Position numbers and translations under genes: made by a program
The notes under the pieces: generated by a model
The model's database searches: none
The model's input: the letters and a program-made list of their open reading frames with translations, nothing else
Told to the model about the DNA's origin: nothing
Shown here: positions 32,975 to 42,428 of the stretch, piece by piece
Numbering within the stretch: position 1 is the stretch's first letter
Layout: each line of letters opens with the position of its first letter
From: Verrucomicrobiota bacterium
GTDB taxonomy: Bacteria > Verrucomicrobiota > Verrucomicrobiia > Palsa-1439
Assembly: GCA_016871575.1 (NCBI GenBank)
Contig: VHCW01000006.1
Location: 1-64,000 of the forward strand
Direction: 5' to 3'
Length of the DNA: 64,000 nucleotides

Positions 32975-33174
32975 CCGGAGGTGCAGATTGGCAATACCGG
33001 TGTTTCCTGTGGGCGCCCACAGGCTCTGCGCTCGCTGTGGCGCGGTCAATCAGGCGGGCGGCGAAGCGGCCGAACTGGCCCTTGAGCCGGGCGATCTCCG
33101 CCTGTTTGTCGGCCTCGGTGGGCACGCGGCCCTGGAACGGAACCCTCACGCGCATTGGCGGAACAACCAGCGGT

Positions 33175-33882
33175 TCAATCGAAGAAGCGGTAGCGGAAGA
33201 TGAACCAGAGCGCGGCGACGCCGTCTTTCCAGTTGATCTTCTTGCCCTCGGTGTAATCGCGGCCGGAGTAGTTGATGTCGGTCTCGTAAAACCGGTAGCG
33301 GCGTCGCGCCAGTTTGGCCGTCAATTCCGGTTCGATGCCGAAACGTTCGGATGTCAGGTTCATGTCCGTGATGCAGTCGCGGCGGAACACCTTGTAGCAG
33401 GTTTCCATGTCAGTGAGGTTGAGGTTGCAGAGCATGTTCGACAGCAGCGTCAGGAACCGGTTGGCCATGTAATGCCAGAACAACAGGACGCGGTGCGTGC
33501 CGCCCGCGAACCGGGAGCCGTACACGACATCGGCCCGGCCATCGAGGATCGGTTGAAGAAGTCTGGGATAGTCGGCGGGATCGTATTCGAGGTCGGCGTC
33601 CTGGATAAGGCAGATGTCGCCGGTGGCGTGTTCGAGCGCGGTGCGGACGGCAGCGCCTTTGCCCCGATTGAAGGGGTGATGGAGGATTTTCAAATCGCCT
33701 GCGCGGGACAACTCGTCGAGCACGGCCAGCGTGCCATCGGTGGAAGCGTCATTGACGAGGATGATTTCCTTTTCCAGCCGGCAGGTGTCGGAGGCGCGGA
33801 CGCGCTGGACAATTTCCCTGAGGGTTCCGGCTTCATTGAAGACCGGCATCAGGATGGAAATCTTGCGGAAAGGAGCTGGCAT
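33175..33882 (-). CDS. Family 2 glycosyltransferase, DPM/undecaprenyl-phosphate type
   Basis: A 235-residue GT2 enzyme. The GT-A nucleotide-sugar fold shows SILMPVFNEAGTL, VNDASTDGTLAVLDEL, NRGKGAAVRTALEHATGD and the metal-binding DADLEYDP. GSRFAGG and ETCYKVFRRD follow, as in dolichol-phosphate-mannose synthase-like bacterial enzymes. No C-terminal TM helices are present, so it is the short soluble or peripheral type that transfers a sugar to a lipid phosphate. It is a single-gene unit with TATACT 9 nt before the ATG. Confidence 0.9.
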   Translation of the reverse strand: MPAPFRKISILMPVFNEAGTLREIVQRVRASDTCRLEKEIILVNDASTDGTLAVLDELSRAGDLKILHHPFNRGKGAAVRTALEHATGDICLIQDADLEYDPADYPRLLQPILDGRADVVYGSRFAGGTHRVLLFWHYMANRFLTLLSNMLCNLNLTDMETCYKVFRRDCITDMNLTSERFGIEPELTAKLARRRYRFYETDINYSGRDYTEGKKINWKDGVAALWFIFRYRFFD

Positions 33883-33891
33883 TTGATTGTG

Positions 33892-33897
33892 AGTATA
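33892..33897 (-). promoter_or_regulatory. -10 element of the GT2 gene
   Basis: TATACT on the minus strand ends 9 nt before the ATG (33882). No Shine-Dalgarno separates them, so a near-leaderless transcript is predicted. Confidence 0.4.
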
Positions 33898-33992
33898 GCG
33901 AGCGAAGGGAAACGCGCCAGCAGTTTTTTAGGCAGTTTTTTCCAGTGGCAACACGAGGGGGTGCGTGGTAATGTCTGCGCGCTTTTCCCTGG

Positions 33993-34067
33993 GGCGGGTT
34001 AGCCAAGCGGTAAGGCGGAGGTCTGCAAAACCTCTATGCATCGGTTCGAATCCGATACCCGCCTCCA
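33993..34067 (+). tRNA. tRNA-Cys (anticodon GCA), CCA encoded
   Basis: The acceptor stem is GGCGGGT (33993-33999) with ACCCGCC (34057-34063), discriminator T and CCA at 34065-34067. The anticodon loop is CTGCAAA with GCA at 34025-34027. The T arm is ATCGG-TTCGAAT-CCGAT. U73 is the identity base for cysteine. Confidence 0.95.
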
Positions 34068-34071
34068 ATTC

Positions 34072-34110
34072 AAGCCGTGTGATCTCAACAGGTTGCACGG
34101 CTTCCTTTTT
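34072..34110 (+). terminator. Rho-independent terminator after tRNA-Cys
   Basis: AAGCCGTG (34072-34079) and CACGGCTT (34096-34103) form an 8-bp stem, followed by CCTTTTT. Confidence 0.75.
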
Positions 34111-34272
34111 CTGACTGTCGTGGACAGGACCCGATTCGGCGGCGCAGCAGTTTGGCCATGCGCTGCGAAACGTTCCCGTGGCGTGCGATGGCGGCCACAC
34201 CGATGGGTTCGCCGGCGTTGGGCGGGTGGATCCGCGCGAAACGATCTGTTCGGAGCGCGTTCCGGGGTGTTG

Positions 34273-35613
34273 CTAACCTCGCAGCCGCTGGCTGATTAGC
34301 GGGACGAGGTCGGCGATCTTGATGCGATCCTGTTTCATCGTGTTGCGGTCACGGAGGGTGACGGTGTCGAGCAGTTCGGGGCCTTTTTCGCCGAGGGTGT
34401 CGAAGTCAATTGTGACGCACCACGGGGTGCCTTGTTCGTCCTGGTAGCGGTAACGTTTGCCGATGTTGCCGCGGTCGTCCCATTCGGTGGTGAAATGCGG
34501 CTGCAGCAGTTCAAAGACTTGGCGGGCTTTTTCGATGAGCGGGGGTTTGTTGCGCAGCAGCGGGAACACGGCCACTTTCACCGGCGCGATGCGCGGGGCG
34601 AACTTCATGACAATCCGAACATCGCCGGGGGCGATTTCTTCTTCCGTGTAGGCCGCGCAGATCAACGCGAGACAAATGCGGTCCACGCCGGCGGACGGCT
34701 CGACGACGTGCGGGATGTACTTCTCCTTGGTCTCGTCATCGAAGTAAGCCATGCTTTTGCCGGAGAACTTTTCGTGCTGGCTGAGGTCAAAATTGCCGCG
34801 GGCGGCAATGCCCTCCAATTCTTGCACGCCAAACGGGAAGGCGAACATGACGTCCACACACGCGCTGGCGTAGTGGGCGAGTTCCTCCTTCTTGTACTCG
34901 TAGATGCTCAGCTTCTCTTTCGGGAGGCCGATGGTCTCGTACCATGTGAGCCGTTCCTCGACCCAGCGTTTGTGCCAGTCGGCGTCGGTGCCGGGTTTGA
35001 TGAAGAATTCGAGTTCCATCTGCTCGAACTCCCGGCTGCGGAACGTGAAGTTGCGCGGGTTGATCTCGTTGCGGAACGCTTTGCCGATCTGCGCGATGCC
35101 AAACGGGATCTTCTGGCGGCTGACGCTGAGGACGTTTTGGAACTGGGCGAAGATGACTTGCGCGGTTTCGGGCCGGAGATACACCTTGTTGTCATCATCC
35201 TTGATCGGGCCGGCGTGCGACTCGAACATGAGATTGAACTGCCGGGCTTCGGTGTAGTCGTGCGGGCCGCCTTCGGGGCATTTCGTTTCCGGTAATTGGT
35301 CGGCGCGCCACCGGCCTTTGCATTTCTTGCAGTCCACCATCGGGTCGCTGAAACTGGTGACGTGACCGGAAGCCTCCCAGACGCGGGGGTGGGTGATGAT
35401 CGTGCCGTCAATGCCGACAACATCCGTGCGGCGGCGGACGACGTCGTTCCACCAGGCGTCGCGGACATTGCGTTTGAGCTCGGCGCCGGCGGGACCGTAG
35501 TCCCAAAACCCGTTGATGCCGCCGTAGATTTCGGAGGACTGGAAGATGAAGCCGCGCCGTTTGCACAGCGCGACGATTTTTTCCATGAAAGCTGTTTCTT
35601 TTTTCTCGGCCAT
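34273..35613 (-). CDS. glyQS: Glycyl-tRNA synthetase (alpha2, eukaryote-like class II)
   Basis: A 446-residue GlyRS of the dimeric type. It catalyses glycine activation and charging of tRNA-Gly. Visible features are FIFQSSEIYGGINGFWDYGP at the N-terminus, HPRVWEASGH, a zinc-like pair in CKKCKGRWRADQLPETKCP, motif 2 in GKAFRNEINPRNFTFRSREFEQME, motif 3 in VVEPSAGVDRICLAL, and the C-terminal anticodon-binding domain (VAVFPLLRNKP, GKRYRYQDEQGTPWCVTID). The start at MAEKKETAF is chosen because a TTGACT-17-CATAGT promoter lies 10 nt before it, which excludes the longer frame. Confidence 0.95.
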   Translation of the reverse strand: MAEKKETAFMEKIVALCKRRGFIFQSSEIYGGINGFWDYGPAGAELKRNVRDAWWNDVVRRRTDVVGIDGTIITHPRVWEASGHVTSFSDPMVDCKKCKGRWRADQLPETKCPEGGPHDYTEARQFNLMFESHAGPIKDDDNKVYLRPETAQVIFAQFQNVLSVSRQKIPFGIAQIGKAFRNEINPRNFTFRSREFEQMELEFFIKPGTDADWHKRWVEERLTWYETIGLPKEKLSIYEYKKEELAHYASACVDVMFAFPFGVQELEGIAARGNFDLSQHEKFSGKSMAYFDDETKEKYIPHVVEPSAGVDRICLALICAAYTEEEIAPGDVRIVMKFAPRIAPVKVAVFPLLRNKPPLIEKARQVFELLQPHFTTEWDDRGNIGKRYRYQDEQGTPWCVTIDFDTLGEKGPELLDTVTLRDRNTMKQDRIKIADLVPLISQRLRG

Positions 35614-35623
35614 GGTGGGGCGG

Positions 35624-35652
35624 ACTATGGCGAAACGGCCGGGGCAAGTCAA
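35624..35652 (-). promoter_or_regulatory. Promoter of the glycyl-tRNA synthetase gene
   Basis: On the minus strand TTGACT, 17 nt, CATAGT. The -10 ends 10 nt before the ATG at 35613. Confidence 0.5.
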
Positions 35653-35671
35653 GGCGGCGCGCGCTGAACGG

Positions 35672-35700
35672 TTGCAAAAGAATGGGCAAGGCGGTATATA
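35672..35700 (+). promoter_or_regulatory. Promoter of the hybrid histidine kinase gene
   Basis: TTGCAA, 17 nt, TATATA. The -10 ends 10 nt before the ATG at 35711. It is back to back with the glyQS promoter. Confidence 0.6.
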
Positions 35701-35710
35701 GCGACCAGTC

Positions 35711-38700
35711 ATGTTTGGTCACTTTTTCTCCACCATGCGCGCGCGCCTGGCTGCCGTGGCGGTATTGGCGTTACTGCCGGTGCTGGTGTTGACGGTCTAT
35801 ATGGGACTTCGGCAGTACCAGTTGGACGGCGAGGCCGTCGAAGCACACGCGATGCACATGGCACGGCACGTGGGGATTCGACAAGAGTTTCTGTTGGAAC
35901 GGCTGCAATCACTGCTGCGGGCGATGACGCAGTCTCCTGTTGTGCGAAGCCTCGATGAGGACCGCTGCCGGAATTTCGTCAGCGACGAATTCCGGTTGCG
36001 GACTTTCTACCTCAACCTCGGCGTGGCGGATGCGAACGGACGGGTGATCGCCAGCGCGGCGACGGGAGCGGTGTCCGTGGCCAGTGAACCGTGGTTCCAA
36101 CGCGCATTGAAAACGCGAAAGTTCGCCGTGGACGGCTACGAGGTGAACCCGCAGACGGGAGTGCCGCTATTGACGGCGGGGTATCCGTTGTTGGATGAAC
36201 GAGGGGCGGTGCGGGCGGTGGTTTTTGCGACGATGGATTTGCAGTGGGTGACGCCGTTGACGGCGACGATGGAATTGCCAGCAGGTGCGTGCGTGATGAT
36301 CGTGGATCACAAAGGACGGATCCTCTACCTGCCGGGAGCGGACGAAGCCGAGGGGGCGCTGGTGGAGGATGTCGTGCAACAGGCCATTGCGGAGCCGGGA
36401 ACGGGTGGCGCGGTGCGCGGCACGGAATGGCTCTATGGCGTTGCTCCGTTGTTCGCAGGGCAGAAGAGGTCGTTGATGTTTGTGGCGGTGGCGATCCCGC
36501 TGGAATCGGCCTTTGCGCGGGCGCGGGAGAACATGGTGCACAGTGTCATTGTGTGGGTGCTGGCGGCGTTGTTGGTGCTGTTGGCGCTGGAGATGACGGG
36601 ACATAAGTTGTTTGTTGGCCCACTTCAGAAGGTGATTGCGGCCACGCAACGACTGGCCGGCGGCGATTTGACGGCGCGCGTTGGTTGTACCGGCGGCGGA
36701 CGCGAGTTGGAACAACTGGGCCGCGCCTTTGATGAGATGGCGGCGGCGCTGGCGCAGCAAGCCGCGCAACTGGAACAATCCGAGGAACGATTCCGCCAGA
36801 TCGTCGAGACTTCCCCCTTAGGAATGCATTTCTGGCGGCTGCAACCGGACGGGCGACTGTTGTTCACCGGCGCCAACCGCGCCGCCGACCAGATGCTCGG
36901 CATCGAACACGCCCCGCTGGCAGGCAAGACAATCCTGGAGGCGTTCCCCTGGCTGGACGGCACGGAAGTGCCCACCCGGTACCGCGAAGTGTGCGTGCTC
37001 GGCGTGCCGTGGCACAGCGAGGAAATCCGTTACGTAGGCGACTCGGTAGCGGGCATTTATGAAGTGTTCGCTTTTCGCACCGTGCCCGGCAGCATGGCGG
37101 CGGTGTTCACCGACATCACCGAGCGGCGCGAGACCCTCGAAGCATTGCGCGAAAGCGAACAACGTTTCCGCCAGCTTTTTGAGAATTCCCCCGACCCGGT
37201 CTTTGTGGAAAGCCACGAGGGTGTCATTCTCGATGTCAATCCCGCCGCCTCTCGTTTGCACAGCCTGGCGCGCGAGAGGCTCGTTGGCCGGAACGTCGCG
37301 GATCTGGTGCCGCCGGAAATGCGGGAGCAGGTGGTGCGCGATTTCCCGAAGGTTGTTGCGGGGGAATGGGTTCATTTCGAGAGCCAGAGCTATACCGCCG
37401 GCGGACGCGCTGTTCCCGTTGAAATCAGCGCGGCCCGCATCCACTACGCCGGCCAACCTGCCGTGCTCCTGCATGTCCGGGACATCAGCGCGCGCAAACG
37501 CGCCGAGCTGGCGCTGTTGGAAAGCGAAACCCGTTACCGCGTCCTGTCCGAGGCTGCATTCGAGGCGATCGTGCTTACCGACGGCGGACGCATCCTCGAT
37601 GCCAACAGCCGCTTTCTGGAAATGTTGGGCTATCCGCTTGCTGAACTGGCCGGCAACCTTTTCACGAATCTGGTTGCCGCCGAATCTCCCATCAAAACGG
37701 TCGAACAAGAGCGCCGTCCGGGCGCCGGTCCCGTCGAATTCCTCCTTCGGCGGAAGGATGGCACTGTGGTGCGCGTTCAACCTCACAGCCGCATCATCCC
37801 GTACAAAGGCCGCAGGATTTGCGTCATCGCCATGCGCGACACGACCGAGGAATATCGCGCGCGGGAAACCATGCAGCGCCTCGCCACCGCCATCGAACAG
37901 ACCGTCGAGGCGATCATCATCACCGACGCCCAAGGCAACATCGTTTACGCCAATCCTTCGTTTGAGACCATCACCGGTTACCGCCTCGCCGAGGTCATCG
38001 GTCAGAACCCGCGTTTCCTCAAGAGCGGCAAACACGACGAGACCTTCTACCGTGACCTGTGGAAAACCATCAGCCGCGGCGATGTCTGGCGCGGTTTCTT
38101 CTTCAACCGCAAGAAAGACGGCGCCATCTACCAGGAAGAAGCCACCATCACCCCGCTCAAGGACGCCGACGACAACATCACCAGTTACGTCGCCGTCAAA
38201 CGCGACGTCACCCACGAAGTCGCCCTCAAGCTTCAATTCCTTCAATCCCAGAAAATGGAAGCCATCGGCCGCCTCGCCGGCGGCGTGGCCCACGATTTCA
38301 ACAACCGGCTCACCGCCATCACCGGTTACGGCGAAATCTGCCTCCGCCGCCTCCCCGAAGGCGATCCGCAACGCCGCAACATCGAGGAAATCCTCAAGGC
38401 CGCCGAACGCGCCGGCACATTGACGCGCCAGCTCCTCGCGTTCAGCCGCAAACAGGTCCTTGAACTCAAGATCCTCGATCTCGGCGAGTTGGTTGCCAAC
38501 ATCCAGAACATGCTCCATCGTGTCATCGGCGAGGACATCGAACTGGTCATCAGTTCCGAACCAGCCCCGCTCTGGCCCGTCAAGGCCGACCCCGGCCAGA
38601 TCGAGCAGGTCCTGCTCAATCTGGCTGTCAACGCGCGCGACGCCATGCCGCTCGGCGGCAAACTCATCCTCCACACCGCGAACGTCACCGTCACCGAGGC

Positions 38701-39385
38701 CTCGGACCAAGAGGACCTTGGCGTCACTCCGAACCATTACGTCCGGCTCTCCGTGTCCGACACCGGCACTGGCATGACCGACGAAGTGAAATCGCACCTC
38801 TTCGAGCCGTTCTTCACCACCAAGGAAGGCGGCAAAGGCACCGGCCTCGGATTGGCCACCTCCTACGGCATCATCAAACAAAGCGGCGGCCAGATCACCG
38901 TCGCCTCCAAGCCCGGCTCCGGCAGCACCTTCCACATCTATCTGCCGCGCGCCGGCGGCGAAGCGACCACGTCCAAACACACCATCGTCGTCCAGGAAGC
39001 GCCCCGCAGCCGCGGCAACGAAACTATTGTGCTTGTCGAGGACGAAGAAGCCGTTCGCGAGCTGTGCCAGATCGTCCTGACCGAACTCGGCTACGAGGTG
39101 CTCAACGCCGAGAACGGCGTGAAAGCCCTCGAACTGTTCCGGGAACAGAAAGACCGGCGCGTTGACCTGCTGTTGACGGACATCGTCATGCCCCAGATGG
39201 GCGGTCGCGAACTGGCTGAGCAATTGCGCCAGAGCCGCCCGTCCCTCAAGATATTGTTCATCACCGGCTACAGCGCCGAGGCCGAGGAAATCACCCAAAT
39301 CCTCTCGCAGCAGACGTTTTATCTGTCCAAACCCTTCGGCGGCTCCGACCTCGGCCGCAAGGTGCGTGAAGTGCTCGACGCCTGA
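35711..39385 (+). CDS. Membrane hybrid sensor histidine kinase with four PAS domains and receiver
   Basis: A 1224-residue sensor. TM1 is at about 12-30, a periplasmic dCache-like region at about 35-270, and TM2 at about 277-297 ([15 protein letters not shown]). HAMP follows at about 300-352. Four PAS domains begin near 356, 480, 603 and 722 ([48 protein letters not shown]). The HisKA region has H861 in [20 protein letters not shown]. The ATPase has an N box ([12 protein letters not shown]) and G boxes ([19 protein letters not shown]). A C-terminal receiver carries D1157 in [13 protein letters not shown]. The output partner is not adjacent; the following gene is convergent. Confidence 0.9.
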   Translation: MFGHFFSTMRARLAAVAVLALLPVLVLTVYMGLRQYQLDGEAVEAHAMHMARHVGIRQEFLLERLQSLLRAMTQSPVVRSLDEDRCRNFVSDEFRLRTFYLNLGVADANGRVIASAATGAVSVASEPWFQRALKTRKFAVDGYEVNPQTGVPLLTAGYPLLDERGAVRAVVFATMDLQWVTPLTATMELPAGACVMIVDHKGRILYLPGADEAEGALVEDVVQQAIAEPGTGGAVRGTEWLYGVAPLFAGQKRSLMFVAVAIPLESAFARARENMVHSVIVWVLAALLVLLALEMTGHKLFVGPLQKVIAATQRLAGGDLTARVGCTGGGRELEQLGRAFDEMAAALAQQAAQLEQSEERFRQIVETSPLGMHFWRLQPDGRLLFTGANRAADQMLGIEHAPLAGKTILEAFPWLDGTEVPTRYREVCVLGVPWHSEEIRYVGDSVAGIYEVFAFRTVPGSMAAVFTDITERRETLEALRESEQRFRQLFENSPDPVFVESHEGVILDVNPAASRLHSLARERLVGRNVADLVPPEMREQVVRDFPKVVAGEWVHFESQSYTAGGRAVPVEISAARIHYAGQPAVLLHVRDISARKRAELALLESETRYRVLSEAAFEAIVLTDGGRILDANSRFLEMLGYPLAELAGNLFTNLVAAESPIKTVEQERRPGAGPVEFLLRRKDGTVVRVQPHSRIIPYKGRRICVIAMRDTTEEYRARETMQRLATAIEQTVEAIIITDAQGNIVYANPSFETITGYRLAEVIGQNPRFLKSGKHDETFYRDLWKTISRGDVWRGFFFNRKKDGAIYQEEATITPLKDADDNITSYVAVKRDVTHEVALKLQFLQSQKMEAIGRLAGGVAHDFNNRLTAITGYGEICLRRLPEGDPQRRNIEEILKAAERAGTLTRQLLAFSRKQVLELKILDLGELVANIQNMLHRVIGEDIELVISSEPAPLWPVKADPGQIEQVLLNLAVNARDAMPLGGKLILHTANVTVTEASDQEDLGVTPNHYVRLSVSDTGTGMTDEVKSHLFEPFFTTKEGGKGTGLGLATSYGIIKQSGGQITVASKPGSGSTFHIYLPRAGGEATTSKHTIVVQEAPRSRGNETIVLVEDEEAVRELCQIVLTELGYEVLNAENGVKALELFREQKDRRVDLLLTDIVMPQMGGRELAEQLRQSRPSLKILFITGYSAEAEEITQILSQQTFYLSKPFGGSDLGRKVREVLDA

Positions 39386-39386
39386 G

Positions 39387-40391
39387 TCAACACCGGCGCG
39401 CGAAACTCTGGGCCAACTCCCGCGGCGAACAGGTCGCGGTTCCCACCTTGCCGACCACCACGCCGGCGGCGTGGTTGGCAATCTCAGCAGCCTCCACCGG
39501 CCCGGCCGCGGCAGCCAACGCGAGTGTCAACGACGCAATCGCCGTGTCGCCGGCGCCGGAGACGTCGAAGACCTCCTGCGCCACCGTCGGGATGTGATGC
39601 GGCGCCTTGCCGTGCCGGAACAGGCACATGCCGTGTTCGCCCAGCGTGACCAACAAATTCTCCGGCTGCCATTTCTTCAACAGGAGGTTCCCGACGCGCA
39701 GCAGCAGCTCATCGCGCAGCACGTTCTCCGCCGGTTCCGCGGGCGCGACGCCGGCGGCGGCAAACGCTTCCATGCGGTTCGGCGTGATGGCCGTGAGGCG
39801 TCGGTAGCGCAACAAATGCCGCGCGTTCGGGTCGGCGGTGGTGATCTTGCGCTGCCGGCGCGCGAGTTGGTGGAGCCGGTCAAACAGCCGCTGGGACAGG
39901 ACGCCTTTGGCGTAGTCTTCAAAGATGACCGCGCCGGCGCCTGCGAGCGATTGTTCGTAGTGCCGCAGGAACGCCTGCTCCAGCACCGGCGTCAGCGGCC
40001 CCGTTTTCTCGCGGTCGAACCGGACGATTTGTTGGTGGTGGGCCACGATCCGGGTCTTCAACGTTGTCGGGCGCTGCTCGTCGGTGAGCAGGCCGCTGGT
40101 GTCAATGCCGCCTTCGTCGAGCAGGTTGCGCAGTGTTTCGCCGGGCGAGTCGTTGCCGACGATGCCGAGGACGCTGACCTGGGCGCCGAGGGCGCGGAGG
40201 TTGCGCGCGACGTTGGCGGCGCCGCCGGGGAAACAGGAGTCGCGCTGGATCTCGACCACCGGCACGGGCGCCTCGGGCGAGATGCGGTTGACCTTGCCCC
40301 AGAGAAACTGGTCGAGCATCACGTCGCCGACAACGAGGATGCGTTGGCGCGGGAAACGGGAGAGGATGGTTTGGAGATGGTTGATTTTCAT
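39387..40391 (-). CDS. PfkB-family kinase, D-glycero-beta-D-manno-heptose-7-phosphate kinase-like
   Basis: A 334-residue sugar kinase matching the kinase half of HldE (RfaE domain I). It should phosphorylate heptose-7-phosphate at C1 on the way to ADP-heptose for lipopolysaccharide. Motifs are ILVVGDVMLDQFLWGKVNRISPEAPVPVV, FPGGAANVARNL, EDYAKGVLS, DPNARHLLRYR, ITPNRMEA, and the catalytic Asp in FDVSGAGDTAIA. It lacks the nucleotidyltransferase domain, so it is the HldA type. It overlaps the upstream deoxyhypusine-synthase-like gene by ATGA. Confidence 0.85.
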   Translation of the reverse strand: MKINHLQTILSRFPRQRILVVGDVMLDQFLWGKVNRISPEAPVPVVEIQRDSCFPGGAANVARNLRALGAQVSVLGIVGNDSPGETLRNLLDEGGIDTSGLLTDEQRPTTLKTRIVAHHQQIVRFDREKTGPLTPVLEQAFLRHYEQSLAGAGAVIFEDYAKGVLSQRLFDRLHQLARRQRKITTADPNARHLLRYRRLTAITPNRMEAFAAAGVAPAEPAENVLRDELLLRVGNLLLKKWQPENLLVTLGEHGMCLFRHGKAPHHIPTVAQEVFDVSGAGDTAIASLTLALAAAAGPVEAAEIANHAAGVVVGKVGTATCSPRELAQSFARRC

Positions 40392-41329
40392 TTCAGTTGT
40401 TCCAAGACGGCGGCGGCCCAGAGCGGCACGAGCAGTTCGTGGTGGCCGACGATGTAGTAGCCGTGGCCGCCCTTGTGCGTGGGGCGGCGCACGACGTTCT
40501 CGGTGGGACGATAGTGGCGGTTCATGTCGAACGTGGCAGTCGTAAAATGGTCAACCGTGTGGCCGAGGTTGCGGGCGACGGTCAACGCCTTGAGAAACAC
40601 TTCCGGCATGACGACCGCGCTGCCGATGTTCAACGCCACGCCGCCTTCGAGTTGGGCGATGACGGCGGCAAGTTTCTGGAAATCCAAGTAGCTCGCTTCG
40701 CCCAGCACCGCGCCGTCGGCAGTCGGATGCTGGTGGATGATGTCGGTGCCGATGGCGATGTGGACAGTGAGGGGAATGTTGGCCGTGACGCCGGCGTGGA
40801 GGAGGCTGAGCGCCTTGTGCGGGAAAGCGCCTTTCACGATGGTTTCGCCGAGGGCGCGACCGGCGCCGATGCCCTGCGCGACGCCATCGGCAAGGGCGCG
40901 GTTCATCTGGCGGCCGGTGTCGTCGTTCATGCCGAAGCTGCCGTCATCGAGGCCGCGCTGGACGTCTTCGCTGGTGGCGCCGATGAGCGCGAGTTCAAAA
41001 TCGTGGATGGCCGCCGCGCCGTTCACGGCGAGCGCGTTGATGACGCCGCGCCCGATGAGGTCGAGCAGGATGGGATTGAGGCCGCATTTGATCGGATGGG
41101 CGCCCATCATGACGAGGACGGGCCGGCGGTTGCGGACGGCCTCGGCCGTGGCGGTGACGAGGGCGCGGAAATCCTTCCCGATGAGAATCTGCGGGAGCGA
41201 CTTGATGAACGCGGCAAACGAGCCGCCGGGTTGCCACGGGCGCGCCAATTCCTCGCGGTGGACTTTGTTGTCGCGCTCGCGGAGCGGGTAGGTGCGGATG
41301 CGGCTGAAATCGAGCGGGGGAAAATTCAT
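40388..41329 (-). CDS. Deoxyhypusine-synthase-like protein of unknown function
   Basis: A 313-residue protein with a Rossmann-like, NAD-type layout. Conserved-looking blocks are VLVMMGAHPIKCGLNPI, INALAVNGAAAIHDFELAL, GATSEDVQRGLDDGSFGM, HIAIGTDIIHQHPTADG, GGVALNIGSAVVMPEVFLKAL and DMNRHYRPTENVVRRP. These resemble the bacterial deoxyhypusine-synthase-like group (COG1899), whose members mostly do not make hypusine. Its 4-bp overlap with the heptose kinase suggests a link to heptose or envelope sugar metabolism. The start at MNFPPLDF lies 1 nt after the DUF3108 stop. Confidence 0.6.
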   Translation of the reverse strand: MNFPPLDFSRIRTYPLRERDNKVHREELARPWQPGGSFAAFIKSLPQILIGKDFRALVTATAEAVRNRRPVLVMMGAHPIKCGLNPILLDLIGRGVINALAVNGAAAIHDFELALIGATSEDVQRGLDDGSFGMNDDTGRQMNRALADGVAQGIGAGRALGETIVKGAFPHKALSLLHAGVTANIPLTVHIAIGTDIIHQHPTADGAVLGEASYLDFQKLAAVIAQLEGGVALNIGSAVVMPEVFLKALTVARNLGHTVDHFTTATFDMNRHYRPTENVVRRPTHKGGHGYYIVGHHELLVPLWAAAVLEQLK

Positions 41330-41330
41330 G

Positions 41331-42110
41331 TCAGTTCCTCGACGCGATCCGGAGACGCTGCGCCAGCGCCGGATCGGCGGCCTTGACCTCGGTGAGTTGG
41401 AAACGCGCGCTGCCAATGGCGAGCTTGGAAATGACCACCAGCGGCAGTTTCTGCGCGTCATCGCTGATCCAGATCCACATCCGTCCCTTGTTGGCGGCCA
41501 CGACGGTCAGCGTCGGGTTCGGCTCGACGCGCAGGGCCGGCACGTCGCCGAGCGGGTTGGTCCATATTTTTTTCCGCTGGTCAGGCAAAAAGCGAACCCG
41601 GCGGTTGGTGTCGCCGGCGTTGACGAAGAACTCCAGCGACCGGTGAAGCGCGAGCGGCTGTGTGCGGACGTAGTATGCCGCGGAGACGATGTCCTGGAGC
41701 GGCTGGTCAAGCGGCAGCGTGTACGTCGCGCCGTTGAGGTGATTGGTGATGGTGTAACGCTTGTTGGTGTAATCGTAGCAGGTTTCGCTGCGTTTGGTGT
41801 GTTTGCCCTCGATGCGGTGTTGCCGGTAGCGCACGGTGCGAAGCTCCTTCACGTCCAGCCAGCTTTCCATGATGTTGTCCACATGGAACAACATGTCCAC
41901 AAACCCGGTGGTTTTCGCCCGCACAACGAGATGGTAGCAATCATGACCGTCAACCGTTTCGATCCCCGCGACCTCCAGCGTGGCGTGCCCGGCCTCGAAC
42001 GGCCCCCAATAAATCCGATAGCCGAGTTTCTCGCCGACGCGGAACGGAGCATCCTCGCCGCTGGCAGCGGCTGCCAACAGAAGCAAGAGAATGGCGGCGT
42101 ATGTTTTCAT
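41331..42110 (-). CDS. Exported DUF3108 protein
   Basis: A 259-residue exported protein. The signal peptide (MKTYAAILLLLLAAAASG) precedes the DUF3108 beta-rich fold: FRVGEKLGYRIYWGPFEAGHATLEV, VRAKTTGFVDMLFHVDNIMESWLD, then SAAYYVRTQPL, and MWIWISDDAQKLPLVV near the C-terminus. DUF3108 proteins are lipoprotein-carrier-like envelope proteins of unknown role. It leads a three-gene leftward group with the synthase-like and heptose-kinase genes, fitting an envelope theme. Confidence 0.8.
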   Translation of the reverse strand: MKTYAAILLLLLAAAASGEDAPFRVGEKLGYRIYWGPFEAGHATLEVAGIETVDGHDCYHLVVRAKTTGFVDMLFHVDNIMESWLDVKELRTVRYRQHRIEGKHTKRSETCYDYTNKRYTITNHLNGATYTLPLDQPLQDIVSAAYYVRTQPLALHRSLEFFVNAGDTNRRVRFLPDQRKKIWTNPLGDVPALRVEPNPTLTVVAANKGRMWIWISDDAQKLPLVVISKLAIGSARFQLTEVKAADPALAQRLRIASRN

Positions 42111-42126
42111 GGCGATGACGCGCGCG

Positions 42127-42132
42127 AGTATA
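42127..42132 (-). promoter_or_regulatory. -10 element for the DUF3108 operon
   Basis: TATACT on the minus strand ends 16 nt before the ATG at 42110. TTGCTG lies 19 nt further upstream, a wide but possible spacing. Confidence 0.35.
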
Positions 42133-42164
42133 GTCGGGTTCGACCAAAAAACAGCAAAATTCCC

Positions 42165-42351
42165 GGAGATTGATTGCCACGGGAAGTTTTCGCTCCCGCA
42201 AGGCCTCTGCGGCACATGGCAGTGCTTCACGGATATCGGCCGATTCCAAGCCGGGGTAGGCGCGCAGAATCTCTGCCTCCGGTATCCCGTCTGCCCCCAT
42301 TCCCACCGCGGTGGCGACCGGAATCCGCAGTCCCGAAACTGGTAACCGCCA
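42165..42351 (-). pseudogene. Beheaded DUF433-type antitoxin gene
   Basis: The open frame reads LRIPVATAVGMGADGIPEAE, then ILRAYPGLESADIREALPCA and AEALRERKLPVAI, a clear DUF433 (VapB45-like) pattern. The first ~20 residues of the family are missing: an in-frame TGA lies at 42352-42354, and a palindrome starts at 42360. No start codon precedes the conserved part. No PIN-like partner follows. The 3' end is approximate, since the frame runs on into the DUF3108 gene. Confidence 0.6.
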
Positions 42352-42359
42352 TCATCCTG

Positions 42360-42405
42360 AAAGTCATTCTATTTTGTAACATATGTTTCAAAATAGAATG
42401 ACTTT
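42360..42405. repeat. 46-bp near-perfect palindrome sharing arms with 4878-4917
   Basis: Self-complementary about 42382/42383 with one mismatched pair (42377/42388). It holds CTATTTTG, 12 nt, CAAAATAG, as at 4884-4911, with CATATG at the centre. It lies 23 nt past the stop of the amidohydrolase gene and next to the broken DUF433 gene. It could be an operator, a mobile palindrome or an intrinsic hairpin; a weak T run follows only on the plus strand. Confidence 0.6.
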
Positions 42406-42428
42406 TTCGGAGGGCAGCATTTCATGGA

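Noticed and set aside
32940-33155. 71-codon minus-strand frame starting MRVRVPFQGRV
   Set aside because: It overlaps the start of the VapB-like gene and its promoter, has no Shine-Dalgarno or -10, and no recognisable fold. It may be a relic, but support is too weak.
36818-39481. Long open frame (887 codons) on the minus strand
   Set aside because: It is fully antisense to the histidine kinase and has no domain signal; the plus-strand protein has every expected kinase motif.
42360-42405. Palindrome as the terminator of the amidohydrolase operon
   Set aside because: No T-tract follows on the minus strand, and the same arms occur upstream of genes at 4878-4917.
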